This document shows positions 14,388 to 25,360 of a stretch of DNA of 64,000 bases, in pieces. Made by a program: the position numbers and the translations under genes. Under the pieces are notes generated by a model. That model was not told where the DNA came from. It saw only the letters and a list, made by a program, of their open reading frames with translations, and ran no database searches. The stretch comes from Spiroplasma endosymbiont of Atherix ibis. GTDB taxonomy: Bacteria > Bacillota_I > Bacilli_A > Mycoplasmatales > Mycoplasmataceae. Each line of letters begins with the position of its first letter. Within the stretch, counting starts at the first letter, position 1. The stretch spans positions 248,001 to 312,000 of the forward strand of contig NZ_OZ026474.1 in NCBI RefSeq assembly GCF_964020005.1. The letters run 5' to 3'.

Positions 14388-16331
14388 ATGAAAATAAAAT
14401 TATTAGATGGAAAAGTAATGAGTTTTGAAACTCCAAAAACTGTCTTAGAAATTGCTCAAGAAATATCTATATCATTAGGTAAAAAATGTGTTGGAGCAAT
14501 TATTAATAGTAAAGAAGTGGTTCCAGCTAAAGCAACTATAGATAAAGATTGCAAATTGGAATTAATTACAGAAAGACATGAATTGTTTAATTCTGTTGTA
14601 AATTACACTGCTAAAATAATTACAAGTTTTGCTTTAAAAACTTTATTTCCACAAGGAAGTCTTTATCCTGAATCTGAAGGATATGATAAACCAGAGTTCT
14701 TTGTGTATTATGACTTACCAACCAAATTAACATTAGAAGACTTGAAAGAAGTAGAAAAATTAGCAAATGATTTTATTAATAAAAAAATAGAAATTAAATT
14801 TGAAGATACAGTTATTACAGATGAAAAATATAAAGAGATAATGAGCTCTATTAATATTAAAAAAAAATATATAGATATTATGTTGGAAAAAAATAAAAAT
14901 AGATATATAAAATTTCCAGTTGGATCATTAAATAATGTTATATATTATTCTAGATATGCTAATTTAAATAATACAGGTGATTTATTTAAAATTGAATTAA
15001 ATGAAATAACTGCCTTTCAAATAGAAAATAATAAATATGTATATAAAATTCATGGTTTAACTGCAACTAGTGAAAAAGAACTTGAAGAAAAGAAAAGAAA
15101 AATTGAAGAATTAAAAGAAAGTGATCATAAATATATTGCTAAAAATTTAGAAATATATCATTTAGATCCTTTAATTGGACAAGGTTTACCTATTTGATTG
15201 CCAAATGGTACTATTTTAAAACAAGAAATTAAAAAATATTTAATGGAAAAAGAATATGAATATGACTTCATTCAAATTGAAACTCCTGTAATTGGAACAA
15301 GTAAACTTTATAAAACTTCAGGACATTGAGATCATTATAGAGATGATATGTTTGCCTCTATGAATCTTCCAAAAGAAGAAATGGTTTTAAAACCAATGAG
15401 TTGTCCTCATCATATTTCAGTTTATAGATATAAGCCAAGAAGTTATAGAGATTTACCTTTAAGATTTGCAGAACATGCATTACAACACAGATATGAATCA
15501 TCTGGAAGTTTAACAGGACTTGAAAGAGTTAGAGCAATGGAATTAACAGATTCACATATTTTTGTAAGAGCAGACCAAGTTAAAGATGAATTTATAAGAT
15601 GTTTTAATTTAATAACAGAAGTTTTAAAAACTTTTGATATTAAAATTGATTATTTATCTTTATCATTAAGAGATCCAGAAGATAAAGAAAAATATTTTAA
15701 TGATGATAAAATGTGAAATTCTGCAGAAGCAGAACTTGAAAAAGTTTTAAATGAATTAAAAATTAATTATAAAAAAATGATTGGTGAAGCTGCATTTTAT
15801 GGACCTAAATTAGATATTCAAGCAAAAACTGCTTTAGGACATGAGATTACAGTTTCAACAATACAATTAGATTTTTTATTACCTCAAAAATTTGAACTTA
15901 TTTATATAAATTATGCTGGAGAATTAGAAAGACCTATTATGATTCATAGAGGTCTTGTAGGAACTTATGAGAGATTTATTTCAGTTCTTTTGGAACAAAC
16001 AAAAGGAGTTTTACCATTATGATGTACTCCTCAACAAGTTGAAATAATTCCTGTAAATATTTCTAAAAAAGATTATGCAGAAAAAGTAAGAGAAGAATTA
16101 AAATCAAAATTAATAAGAACAAAAATAGATCTTAGAGATGAAAGATTGAGTTATAAAATTCGTGATGCACAAGTTAGAAAAATACCTTATCAATTAGTAT
16201 TAGGAGATAAGGAAGCTGAAAATAATATGGTAACATATAGAAAATATGGTAGTGAAGAACAAATTACTATAACTCTTAAAGAATTCATTAAAATGGTTAA
16301 AAATAAAGTTAAAGAAAAAATATATAATTAA
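14388..16331 (+). CDS. thrS: Threonyl-tRNA synthetase with a degenerate editing domain
   Basis: The 647-residue enzyme charges tRNA-Thr. Layout: TGS domain at 1-60, N2 editing-type domain at about 65-230, class II core at about 250-530 (zinc segment MSCPHHI, motif 2 [27 protein letters not shown], motif 3 GLVGTYERF), and an anticodon-binding domain at about 540-647. In the N2 domain the HSxxHLL motif that hydrolyses Ser-tRNA-Thr reads NYTAKII, and the CRGPH motif reads roughly YSRYANL. The serine-editing site therefore appears lost while the charging site is intact. Ribosome site ggtgga. No T-box leader was seen. FNT follows after 20 bases, possibly co-transcribed. Confidence 0.94.
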
Positions 16332-16351
16332 ATTAGGAGATTTAAAAAAAT

Positions 16352-17461
16352 ATGAATAAAAATATAAATATAGAAGAAGAAATTAGGTCTCTTAAAGAAG
16401 TAGATTATGGAATTTTGGATGCACAACATTCATTTATGGTAGATGGCGTATTAGGAGGTTTTAAAGCTGCAATGCATAAGTTGCATTATACTTTTATAAA
16501 ACAAATATTGCTTGGAATTATGAGTGGTGTAATTATTGGTTTTGGATATGTAGCATGTATTATTGCAATGGTCTCTCTTAAGGGAACTGGTTTTGAAGCA
16601 TTTGGAACAATTTTATTAGGTTTTATTTTTCCAGGATGTATTATTATGATTACATTTCTTGGAGGAGGATTGTTTACAAGTCATGTCTTTAGTACAATTC
16701 CAATTTTTAAAGGTTGTGGAAGTAAAAGACTTTACTTAAAAGGAATTTTTGGAGTGCTTTTAGGAAATTTAGTTGGAACATTTATTTTTGTAGCAATTTT
16801 TTCAGGAGCTGGAGGACTTTGAAATAATGGTCCTTTTCTAAATAAAGTTTTTGCTATGTCAATGCATAAATTATATTTAGTAAATTATGATTTACAAAAT
16901 AATGAATCAATTAAAGCAGTAAGCATTCTTGCAACAATTGGAATAGGTATTTGCTCAGGAATTTTATGTAATATAATGGTTTGTTCAACATTACCATTAG
17001 CAAGTACAACAAAAAATGCAGCTGCAATTATTTTACTAATGATTTTCCCAATTGCTTACTTTGCAATTGGAAGTTTCCAACATGGACCTGCAAATTCTTT
17101 CTTTATGTGAATGTTATTGTTTGAAATAATTTTTAATCACAGTCAAGTAGCAATAACAAGTGGAAGTGGAGAAATTTTATTACGTCCTCAATTCTATCAT
17201 TTTGTTTTATTTATTGGTTTAAGTACAATACCTACTTTAATTGGTAATTGAATTGGTGGAGCATTATTATTGTCAGGAGTCTTATATTTTATTAATAAAG
17301 AATATGTATCAATTTTATTTAAAAAAATTAAATTAGAATATTTAGAAGAAAAAATGCGTAGTTTTAAAGAAATTGCTGATAAACAAATTAAAAAAAATGA
17401 TAAAAAATTAAAACAAAAAGCTAATATTCAAGTTAGAAAAAATGATAAAAATTCAGAATAA
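16352..17461 (+). CDS. Formate/nitrite transporter family channel (FocA-like)
   Basis: The 369-residue membrane protein has six hydrophobic segments and the FNT signatures: FLGGGLFTSHVF, GILCNIMVC in the third conserved region, FQHGPANSFFM and NWIGGALL. FNT channels pass small monocarboxylates with protons; in a fermenting mollicute, export of formate, acetate or lactate is the likely job (inference). A charged, Lys-rich C-terminal tail of about 50 residues extends beyond the usual length. It lies 20 bases after thrS and ends at a strong terminator. Confidence 0.88.
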
Positions 17462-17519
17462 AAATATTTAATTATTATTCTGAATGTATTTTGAAAATTA
17501 TATAAAAGGTTTTTATAAA

Positions 17520-17550
17520 GTAGTTGTTTTAAATGCAACTACTTTTATTT
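17520..17550 (+). terminator. Rho-independent terminator after the FNT channel gene
   Basis: Stem gtagttg / caactac with a 9-nt loop, followed by tttatttt. Confidence 0.8.
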
Positions 17551-17649
17551 TGCTCAAATTACTAACTTAGAAAAATATATTAATTTAATTATGGTTTTTA
17601 TCTTTTTTTATATATAATAAAAAAAGATAAATGCACAGGAGTATTTTTA

Positions 17650-17694
17650 TGAGATTAATAATCAAACAAATTAGTAAGGGCAAACGAAAGTAGT
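17650..17694 (+). CDS. Possible 14-residue basic leader peptide, or gene remnant
   Basis: A mini-ORF MRLIIKQISKGKRK begins at ATG 17650 behind aggag (eight bases upstream). A -10-like tatataat (about 17611-17618) precedes it. Six of the 14 residues are Lys or Arg. The next gene, 139 bases on, is a YfcC-family transporter; this superfamily includes basic amino acid exchangers. It could be a translated leader, or the surviving start of a lost gene. The rest of the gap up to 17833 is AT-rich with nothing recognisable. Confidence 0.35.
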
Positions 17695-17833
17695 TTTATT
17701 AACTATTGATTTTTTTGATTACAAATACATAAATACTTATTTTTAAAATTTAAATAATAAATACAAATAATAAATAATATATCAAAATTTAAACTTAATA
17801 TAAAAAATAACAATTAGAATGAGAGACTTAAAA

Positions 17834-19348
17834 ATGAATAATAAAGAACCTAAATTTAAAATACCCACTTCGTTTACAATACTTTTTGCTGTATTGATAA
17901 TGATAATGATAATATCTTGAATATTGTACTATTCAGGAGTAACTTATAATAAGCTTGGTGCAAGCGAGGTAGAACCATCAATTCCAACTGTAATTAAAGC
18001 TATTGGAATAATTGATTTATTTGTATCTATATTTAAAGGATTTGAAAATAAAGTAGAAATTATTGTATTTGTTTTATCAATTGGAGCATTTATTTACATT
18101 GTAATGAAGTCAAAATCATTAGATGCATTGACTCAAAAAATAGCATGAAAATTTAAAGAAAAAACAATTTGAACAATTCCAATTATTGTTATATTTTTAA
18201 GTTTTTGTGGATCTGCATATGGAATGTCAGAAGAAGCTTTAGGATTTCATATGATAGTTATTCCATTAATGTTAGTAGCAGGTTTTGATGTTTTCACAGC
18301 GTTAATAACAGTATTGCTTGGTGGGGGAATTGGTCCAATGCTAGCAACATTTGATCCTTTCTTAATTTTTACAGCTGCAGATGCTGCAAATTCTCAAGCA
18401 ATGGATGGTCTAATTTTTAGATTAGTAGCTTGAGTTCTTGTAACAGGATTTACTTCAGGATGAATAATGTTTTATGCAAGAAGTGTAAAAAAGAATCCTC
18501 AACTTTCATACACATTTTCAACATTAGAAGAAGATAAAAAATTCTTTTTAAAAGAACAAATTAATGAAATTCCTTTAACTAAAAAAAGAATAGTAATTAG
18601 TGTAATGTTTTTAGTAATGTTTTTAGTAATGATTGCATATTTATTTCCTTGAGATGAATTATTTAAAACAACTGCTATGCATGATTTTGGAAAATGAGTT
18701 AATAAGTATATTCCTTTTTTAACAGGTTTAGTTCCTGGAATGGGATATGGGGATATGTTTGTAGTTTCTGGTTTCTTTCTAATAGGTTCATTAATTGTTG
18801 CTATTCTAAAATGAGAAGGAGAAGAGACTTTTATTGAAGATCTTATGACAGGTGCAAAAGATATGATAGGAGTAGCATTTATTATTTCAATTGCAGGAGC
18901 TATTACTTATCTTTTAAAAGAAACTGGTATTCAAGCTCTTATGCTTACAGGTATTAGAAATTCAAATATAGGTAATATAAATCCATTTTTATTTATAATT
19001 ATGACTTTCTTACTTTTTATACCTATGTCATTTGCTTTGCCTTCAACTTCAGGATTTTCAAGTGCAGTATTTCCGGTTTGAGGACCATTAGCAGGTTCTA
19101 TAACTATTGGTTCAACTGTAACTAATATGATTTCTGGAAGTATAACTGCATTTGCATATGCTAATGGAATGGCAAATATGGTTTCTCCAGCTTCTGGAAT
19201 TGTTGTTGGAGCAGCACAAATTGGTAGAACAAGTTATGGTACAATTTTAAAAGGAACTTGAAAATTTCATTTAAGCTTATTTGTTATAAATATATCATTA
19301 CTTTTAATTGGGACAGGTTTAAATTATACAGGAGCTCATATTTTTTAA
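17834..19348 (+). CDS. YfcC-family (ArcD/DcuC-type) membrane antiporter
   Basis: The 504-residue protein has about 12 hydrophobic segments. It carries family features: FKIPTSFTILF at the start, a GSAYGMSEEALGFH loop, GGGIGPMLATFDPF, and LPSTSGFSSAVFPVWGPL near the C-terminus. YfcC proteins belong to the superfamily of arginine/ornithine and C4-dicarboxylate exchangers; the substrate cannot be told from sequence. The start (gagagact upstream) is the first ATG in frame and gives the usual N-terminal length. A possible basic leader peptide precedes it and a terminator follows. Confidence 0.85.
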
Positions 19349-19363
19349 AAGATATTATTGTTA

Positions 19364-19389
19364 AAAAACCTAAGGGTTTTTATTTTTTT
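19364..19389 (+). terminator. Terminator between the YfcC-type and ABC transporter genes
   Basis: Stem aaaaacc / ggttttt with a 4-nt loop, then T-rich. It ends only about a dozen bases before the next ATG, as seen elsewhere in this window. Confidence 0.6.
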
Positions 19390-19400
19390 GGGGGTAGTTT

Positions 19401-21209
19401 ATGAAAGGAAAAAAATTTAAAAGCGAAAGAGCTTTTTCAGCCAAGAAATTTTTTGATTCATTTAAAATGATTGGAAAGGGTATCAAAAAAAATCCTAAAA
19501 TATTTATTGGCTATTTAATTTTTACAATTATAGATTCAATTTTGTATTCTTCAATGACTATTGTTGTTAGTCAAATGACAAAAAATCTTACAAGTTTAGG
19601 TTTACAAGCAAATCATTTTTTATGATTTACAATGAGTTGAATTAGTTGAGTCTATGTAGGTATAGTTTTGCTTTTTGCAATTATATTTTTTGATTACTTA
19701 ACAAATATATATGCAGCTATTTTTGCAAAAAGAGTTGAAATTTATTTAAGAATAAAAGCACTTAAAAAATTAGTTGAAGTTGATATTAGTTATTATTCAA
19801 AAAATCAAATAGGATTAATAATGTCTAGAGTAATAAATGATAGTCAAGGTTCAGGCGATTCATTTAATGACTTTTTGTTAAATTTGCTATTTAGTAGTGT
19901 AAGTTTTATAACAATGGCAATTTTTATGTTTACTATTGATATTACTCTTACTTTAATTGTTATAGGTATTTTTGCACTTTTAGTAATAATAATTTGAATT
20001 ATTTTTGTATATTATAGAAGAGCAATTATTGTTTTTGCTGACATAAAACAAGCAATTGATACAGATATTACAGACAGATTAATAAATATTAGAGCAATTA
20101 AAGCTAATGCTTCTGAAAATAGAGAAACTATTAGAAATAAAAAATTACATGAAAAGTATGATCAAAAATTAAGTAAAGTTATTTGACTACAATCACTTTT
20201 ATCTTTTTTTGCTTATAGTTTTGCTTGAGCTTTACCAATTATTACTATTATTTCTGCAATTGGATTATATAGTAATTCAATGAAACCTAATGAACTTTCA
20301 AATTTACTTGTAGCATTTACATCAGCTACAAATAATGTTTTATATGCATTATTGACATTGCCAATATGAATGAGAGGATTAACTAAATTATCAAATTGTA
20401 TTATGAGACTTAATTATATTTATAATTCAAATTCATTGTTAAATTTTGTAGATAATCCAGAAAAAGTTGGAGATATTGAAAATATAGTTTTTAATAAAGT
20501 AACTTTTAATTATCCTGAGTCACCAAAAAAACAAATATTGGCAACAATTAGTTTAAATTTTGAAAAAAATAAAAGTTATGCTTTTGTTGGAGAAACAGGT
20601 GTAGGTAAATCAACAATAGCAAAGTTATTATTAAGATTTTATGATGTTACAACAGGAGAACTTTTAATAAATGGTAAAAATATAAAAAAAATAGATCATA
20701 ATGATTATTTAAATAGAGTTGGATATGTTGAACAAGAACCACAAATATTTTATGGAACAGTTATGGAGAACTTAAAATATCCATTTTTTGATAAATCAGA
20801 TGAAGAAGCAATTGAAGCAGCTAAAAAAGCTAAAATCCACAATTACATAAAAAAATTACCAATTGGCTATGATACAATTTTAGGAGAACGAGGGTTTATG
20901 TTAAGTGGTGGACAAAAACAACGTTTAGTAATTGCACGTATTTTTTTAAAGGATCCACAATTATTAATTCTTGATGAAGCTACAAGTGCTTTAGATAATG
21001 TAGTTGAAAAAGAAATTCAATCAGAGTTAAATAAGCTAATGATTGGAAGAACCACTGTTGTAATAGCACATAGATTAAGCACAATTATGAATGTAGATGA
21101 AATCATTGTTTTAGATAAAAATGGGATTGTTCAAAAAGGAAATTTTAATGAATTAAAAGAAAAAGAAGGTCATTTTAAAAAACTTTATACACTAGGTTTA
21201 ATGAAATAG
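19401..21209 (+). CDS. ABC exporter half-transporter (permease-ATPase fusion)
   Basis: The 602-residue protein has a six-helix type I exporter domain at about 30-330 and an ATPase domain at about 355-600. ATPase motifs are complete: Walker A GETGVGKST, signature LSGGQKQR, Walker B LLILDEATS and H-loop VVIAHRLST. It belongs to the MsbA/LmrA-like group and probably works as a homodimer; substrate unknown (lipid, drug or peptide). It has no peptidase C39 domain, so it is not an obvious partner for the double-glycine peptide at 58886. The PTS IIA gene begins 12 bases downstream. Confidence 0.93.
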
Positions 21210-21221
21210 AGGTTAAGAAGT

Positions 21222-21540
21222 ATGAATGAAATTAATTGAAATGAAATATCAATGGAAATGATTTCTTGTATAGGAACTTCAAAATCAAATGCAATATTGG
21301 CTATTAGAGCAGCTAGACAAAAAGAATTTGATAAATCAAAAGAATTAATTAAATTAGCTGAATTAGAAATGAATAAAGCACATAATTTACATTTTGATAT
21401 AGTAGCAAGAGAAGCAAATGGAGAAAAACTTGATTTAAAATTAATTTTTTTACATGCAGAAGATCAAATGCTTACAACACAAGCAAATAATTGATTTAGG
21501 TAAAGAAATGATTGAAATGTATAAAATTATAAATAAATAG
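21222..21540 (+). pseudogene. PTS lactose/cellobiose-type IIA, frameshifted near the C-terminus
   Basis: From ATG 21222 the frame gives a normal IIA helix bundle (MNEINWNEISMEMIS, NKAHNLHFDIVAREANGEK, then the active-site-type segment FLHAEDQMLTTQ). At about 21482-21490 it loses register and stops at TAA 21501. The neighbouring frame continues exactly as the family expects (IIDLGKEMIEMYKIINK) to TAG 21538-21540. One indel in the stretch gcaaataatt explains this. The phosphorylatable His is upstream of the break, but the last helix is lost, so function is doubtful. It is the first gene of a decaying sugar PTS operon. Confidence 0.82.
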
Positions 21541-21554
21541 AATTTAAAAAAATA

Positions 21555-21584
21555 AAAAAAATAAATGTATATTTATTTTTTTTA
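21555..21584 (+). terminator. Hairpin terminator after PTS IIA
   Basis: A-rich stem aaaaaaataaat paired with atttattttttt around gtat. All A-T, so moderate strength; it can work in either direction. Confidence 0.5.
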
Positions 21585-21625
21585 TTTTAGTAATTATTAT
21601 AAAATAAATATGAAGGAGTTTTTAC

Positions 21626-22614
21626 ATGAAAAAAATATTAGCTTTATTTAGCATAATTTCTTTAGCATCTTCTCCAATTTTATTATCTACTCAAGTAATT
21701 TCATGTAATACATGATCTTTAGTTTTCAAAGATATCTTGAAAAAAGATGTAGAATCTTTAACTCAACTTACTTACTATAATATTGCAAAAGAATGTGTTC
21801 AAATTGATGATAATGAACATAATGAAAAAGAAAATGGACAAATGATGTCAACACTTTCTTTGTCAATTAATAAAACTATTGTTAATGATACTGAAGGTAT
21901 GTTAAAAAAATTACAGATGTGTCATTAGAATTATTTAAAGAAGCTAGTAATTATTTTAATAAATTAGTTCCAAAATTTAATAAGGATAATGAAAATGGAA
22001 ATTATTATTATTACTACTATGTAATTGATGATAAAGGAGAATATGGTAGTGCATCAACTGAAATTAACTATGATTCAGAAAAAAATTTACTAGAATATTT
22101 TGGAGATGAAATTATAAAACCAGAATTTCAAGTAAATACAGCTAGATTTGCTGTTCTAAAAAATAATTTAGAATTTAACCAAGCTTTTTATAAAAAAAAT
22201 CTAAATAATTTAGATGAAAAAGATGAATATATGAAAAGCATTAATTATATGAATAAATATATCGAAGATTGATGATTTGTTCCTATGTTTAAAATAGTAA
22301 ACAAAGGTAAAGCAAAAAGTAAGGGTACTGCTCTTACAAAAATTAAATTTGATCAAACATTAGTTAAATATATTAATGTTGGTGGACTTGATGAAAATTA
22401 TATTAGAAAATATGAGGGGTATTGATTTGAAGAAAATAATCAAATTAATAGTCCTAATAGTGGTGTAATTACTTTTGATAATACTAATAAAATAATATCA
22501 TCAAAAAAAATAAAAACTGTTTCTGCAAGAGAAGTATCAATTAAAATGAAAAATGAGCAAATAATGAGATTTTATAATTATGGATTTGAAAATATTTCCG
22601 GAGGTAATGTATAA
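21626..22614 (+). pseudogene. Lipoprotein, frameshifted in a poly-A tract
   Basis: It starts MKKILALFSIISLASSP and carries the lipobox TQVISC, so it was exported and lipid-anchored. After about 95 residues the frame leaves at TAG 21926-21928; the next frame over resumes without a gap (KITDVSLELFKEASNYFN) and runs to TAA 22612-22614. A run of seven As at 21904-21910 is one A short of keeping frame (GMLKKITDV). The whole would be about 330 residues. Position between PTS genes suggests a sugar-binding or substrate-processing lipoprotein. Slippage in the A-run could also switch it on and off. Confidence 0.75.
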
Positions 22615-22616
22615 AT

Positions 22617-24659
22617 ATGCTTAAATATGAAAAATACCATGATATATTTGATACTTGGAATTCAATTAAATCAAGTAAACAAAAAATAAAGAAAATAAAA
22701 AAAGAAATTTTTGAAGCAAAAAATGAGCTTCATCTTTTAAAAAATAAACATAAAGAAATCTCATCAACTTTCAATAAAATTAGAAAAGAAAAAGAAAAAG
22801 AACTTATAACTAATTTTAATTTGGATTTATTAAATGCTAAATATAAAAAAGCTGATATCAATAAAATATATGAAGACTACAATTCTAATATTGTAAATTT
22901 AAAAGAAGAATATGAACAGAAAAAAGAGTCTAGACTGGAAAAAAGTAAAAATAATATTCAAGAGCTTAAAAATAAAGTTAAAATTGCATTAAAAGAGTCA
23001 AAAACTGAATATAATAAACAATATAGTATTTTAATAGAAAAATGAAAAAATGAAAATAAAAGTTCAGAAAATATTTGTTACCTTTTTGGAAAATTAGGTC
23101 ATAAAAAAAGACTTAAGCCTTTAAAATCAGAAATTGATGAAACAGTTTATGAATTATCTTTAAAAATTAATGATTTAAAAGTGAATTATGAAAATGAGCT
23201 TTTTAAAGAAAAAAGTAAAATTAAAAATCAAAAATTAAAGATTAGATATAATGCTGGTAAAGCAGATTTAATAACTATTAGAACCTCAATTGATAAAATT
23301 ACTTGAGCATCAGGTAAATTATCAAATTGAAAATTTATGGTTTCTATAAAAAATGGATTTTTTTCATTAATGCCTTTAGTTATTGTTGGAGCTATATTTA
23401 TTTTAATAAATAATATTTTTTTTGGAGCAGGTAATGGAGGTTTATTTAATTTATTTTATTTGACATCAGATCAACTTGCAACTTTAGAACAATTTAAAAC
23501 AATAGGTTCTTACATTTGAAATGGAACTTATGCTTTTTTTGGATTTTTATTAGCAGGTGCAATTGCATACCATTTAGCTCCATATTATAAAGTTAATCAA
23601 TGAGCAGCAGCAATTATGGCTTTTATTTCATTTTTAATTATAAGTCCTTCATTTTGAACAAATTTAGCAGTTTTTGGAAGTACAGGAATGTTTATTGCAA
23701 TGCTTGTTGGTATTTTTTCAACTGTTTTATTTGGGCATCTTTCAAAAAACCAAAAACTAAAAATAAAAATGCCAGATTAAGTTCCAGATGGTGTTGCAAA
23801 GTCATTTAATGTTTTAATTCCTTATGGAATTACATCTATAGTTTTTGGAGTAATTGCTTTTTCAATTACTTGAATAGGTGAAAGCGTTGGAGAAATAACT
23901 ATTGGAACAAATAAAGTAACATTTATAGATATTAATGGTTTAATTACTGTTGCAATACAAAAACCTCTTGTAAATGTAGTATCAGGATTTGTAGGAATGA
24001 TATCTATTGTCTTTCTATGACAATTTTTGTGATTTATGGGAATTCACGCAAGTGGAATATTGTCACCAATTGTAGAACCAATACAATTAGATGGTTTAAT
24101 TCAAAATCAACAAGCACTTGCTAATGGAACAACTCCTCAATATGTATTTACAAATCCATTTATGAATAATTTTCTATTTATGGGAGGAACTGGGGGAACA
24201 ATTGGTTTAATAATTGCTATTTTCATATTTTCTAAACGTGGTGATTATAAAACAATGGCTAAAATTACATTAATACCAGCAATATTTTGCATTAATGAGC
24301 CTTTATTATTTGGATTACCAATTGTTCTTAATCCAATCTTTGTTATTCCATTTATACTTGGACCATTGTTAGCAGTTATTTTTGCTTATTTAGCAACTAC
24401 TTTAGGAATGATGCCTCATTCTAGTGTTATTGTTCCTTGAACAACACCACCAATAATTGGGGGAATATTAACAACTAAGAGTTTAATTGGTGGTCTTGTA
24501 GCATTGATTAATCTTGTAATATTAATTACTATGTATTCACCATTTGTTATGCTTGAAAATAAAATAGAAAAACGTGAACTTTTAAATAAGTTTGCCAAAA
24601 ATAAAAATATATTAGATGGAAATATAGTAAAATTAAATAGTAATTTAAAAATATCATAA
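22617..24659 (+). pseudogene. Coiled-coil domain fused to PTS lactose/cellobiose-type IIC, with one nonsense codon
   Basis: The frame starts two bases after the lipoprotein stop and spans 681 codons. Residues 1-230 are a charged Lys/Glu coiled coil (EKYHDIFDTWNSIKSSKQKIK onward) with no membrane segment. From about 240 it becomes a typical IIC permease with about ten helices, FMGIHASGILSPI, MGGTGGTIGL, and the family NEPLLFGLPIVLNPI. A single TAA at 23778-23780 interrupts a conserved cytoplasmic loop (IKMPD-stop-VPDGVAKSFN). Downstream sequence is otherwise intact, so the mutation looks recent. The N-terminal coiled coil is not part of standard IIC proteins. Confidence 0.85.
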
Positions 24660-24689
24660 ATTTAGTTTATTTGAAAGGAATTAAAATTA

Positions 24690-24989
24690 ATGAATAAAAA
24701 GGTACTTTTAGCGTGTAATGCAGGAATGAGCACATCAATTTTGGTTAAAAATATGCAAAATTATGCTTTTGAAGAGGACATTAATGTAGAAATCAAAGCA
24801 GTTTCAATAAATGAAGCTAAACTTAATGGAAATAATTGAGATATAGTTTTATTAGGTCCACAAATTGCATATGAGCTTGATGAAATAAAAACATATTTTG
24901 ATACACCAGTATTTGTAATTGATAAAGAAGATTATGCTAAAGCAAATGGTGAAAAAGTTTTAAATTTTGCATTAGAAAATTGTAAATAA
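24690..24989 (+). CDS. PTS lactose/cellobiose-type IIB
   Basis: The 99-residue cytoplasmic phosphocarrier has its active-site Cys at residue 9 in VLLACNAGMSTSILV. The rest follows the IIB fold (NWDIVLLGPQIAYELDEI, YFDTPVFVIDKEDYAKANG). It takes phosphate from IIA and passes it to the sugar in IIC. It is the only member of this operon without a lesion, yet it can hardly work here with IIA and IIC broken unless other partners exist elsewhere. Confidence 0.9.
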
Positions 24990-25360
24990 AAAATAATATA
25001 AGTTTTTACTTGAAATAAAAAATTGAATAAAATAGAAAATTATCGTAAAAAGATAGTTTTTTTAATTCAAATTTAATAATAAAATTATTGAAAAGCATAA
25101 AAAAATAATAGAATATTAAATATAAAGATAGCTTTTAAAAATTAAATAAAAAATATAAATATATATAACTAAAAAGATTTGATTAAATTTTTAATTAGTT
25201 ATAAAAAATAAACAAACTTAATAGGCAAAATTTTTATGTTTTTTATTAATTTAAAAATACAATAAAATAATTTATTGATACAAAGTAAATTTAATATAAT
25301 AAAAAAATTACTTTTTAAAGTGATTTTTTTATTGTTAAAATTATATTGGTGAGGAAAATT
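24990..25360 (+). other. Gene-free AT-rich gap with terminator and leader hairpin
   Basis: No coding capacity was seen. A terminator for the PTS operon lies at 25036-25063 (aaattatc / gatagttt, T-run). A -10-like taatataat is at about 25292-25300, followed by a small hairpin with a T-run at 25303-25330 (ttactt / aagtga), ending about 30 bases before the next start. That second hairpin would sit in the 5' leader and may act as an attenuator. Confidence 0.5.

Noticed and set aside
19401-21209. ABC exporter as the dedicated transporter of the double-glycine peptide
   Set aside because: It has no N-terminal C39 peptidase domain and lies 38 kb from the peptide gene.
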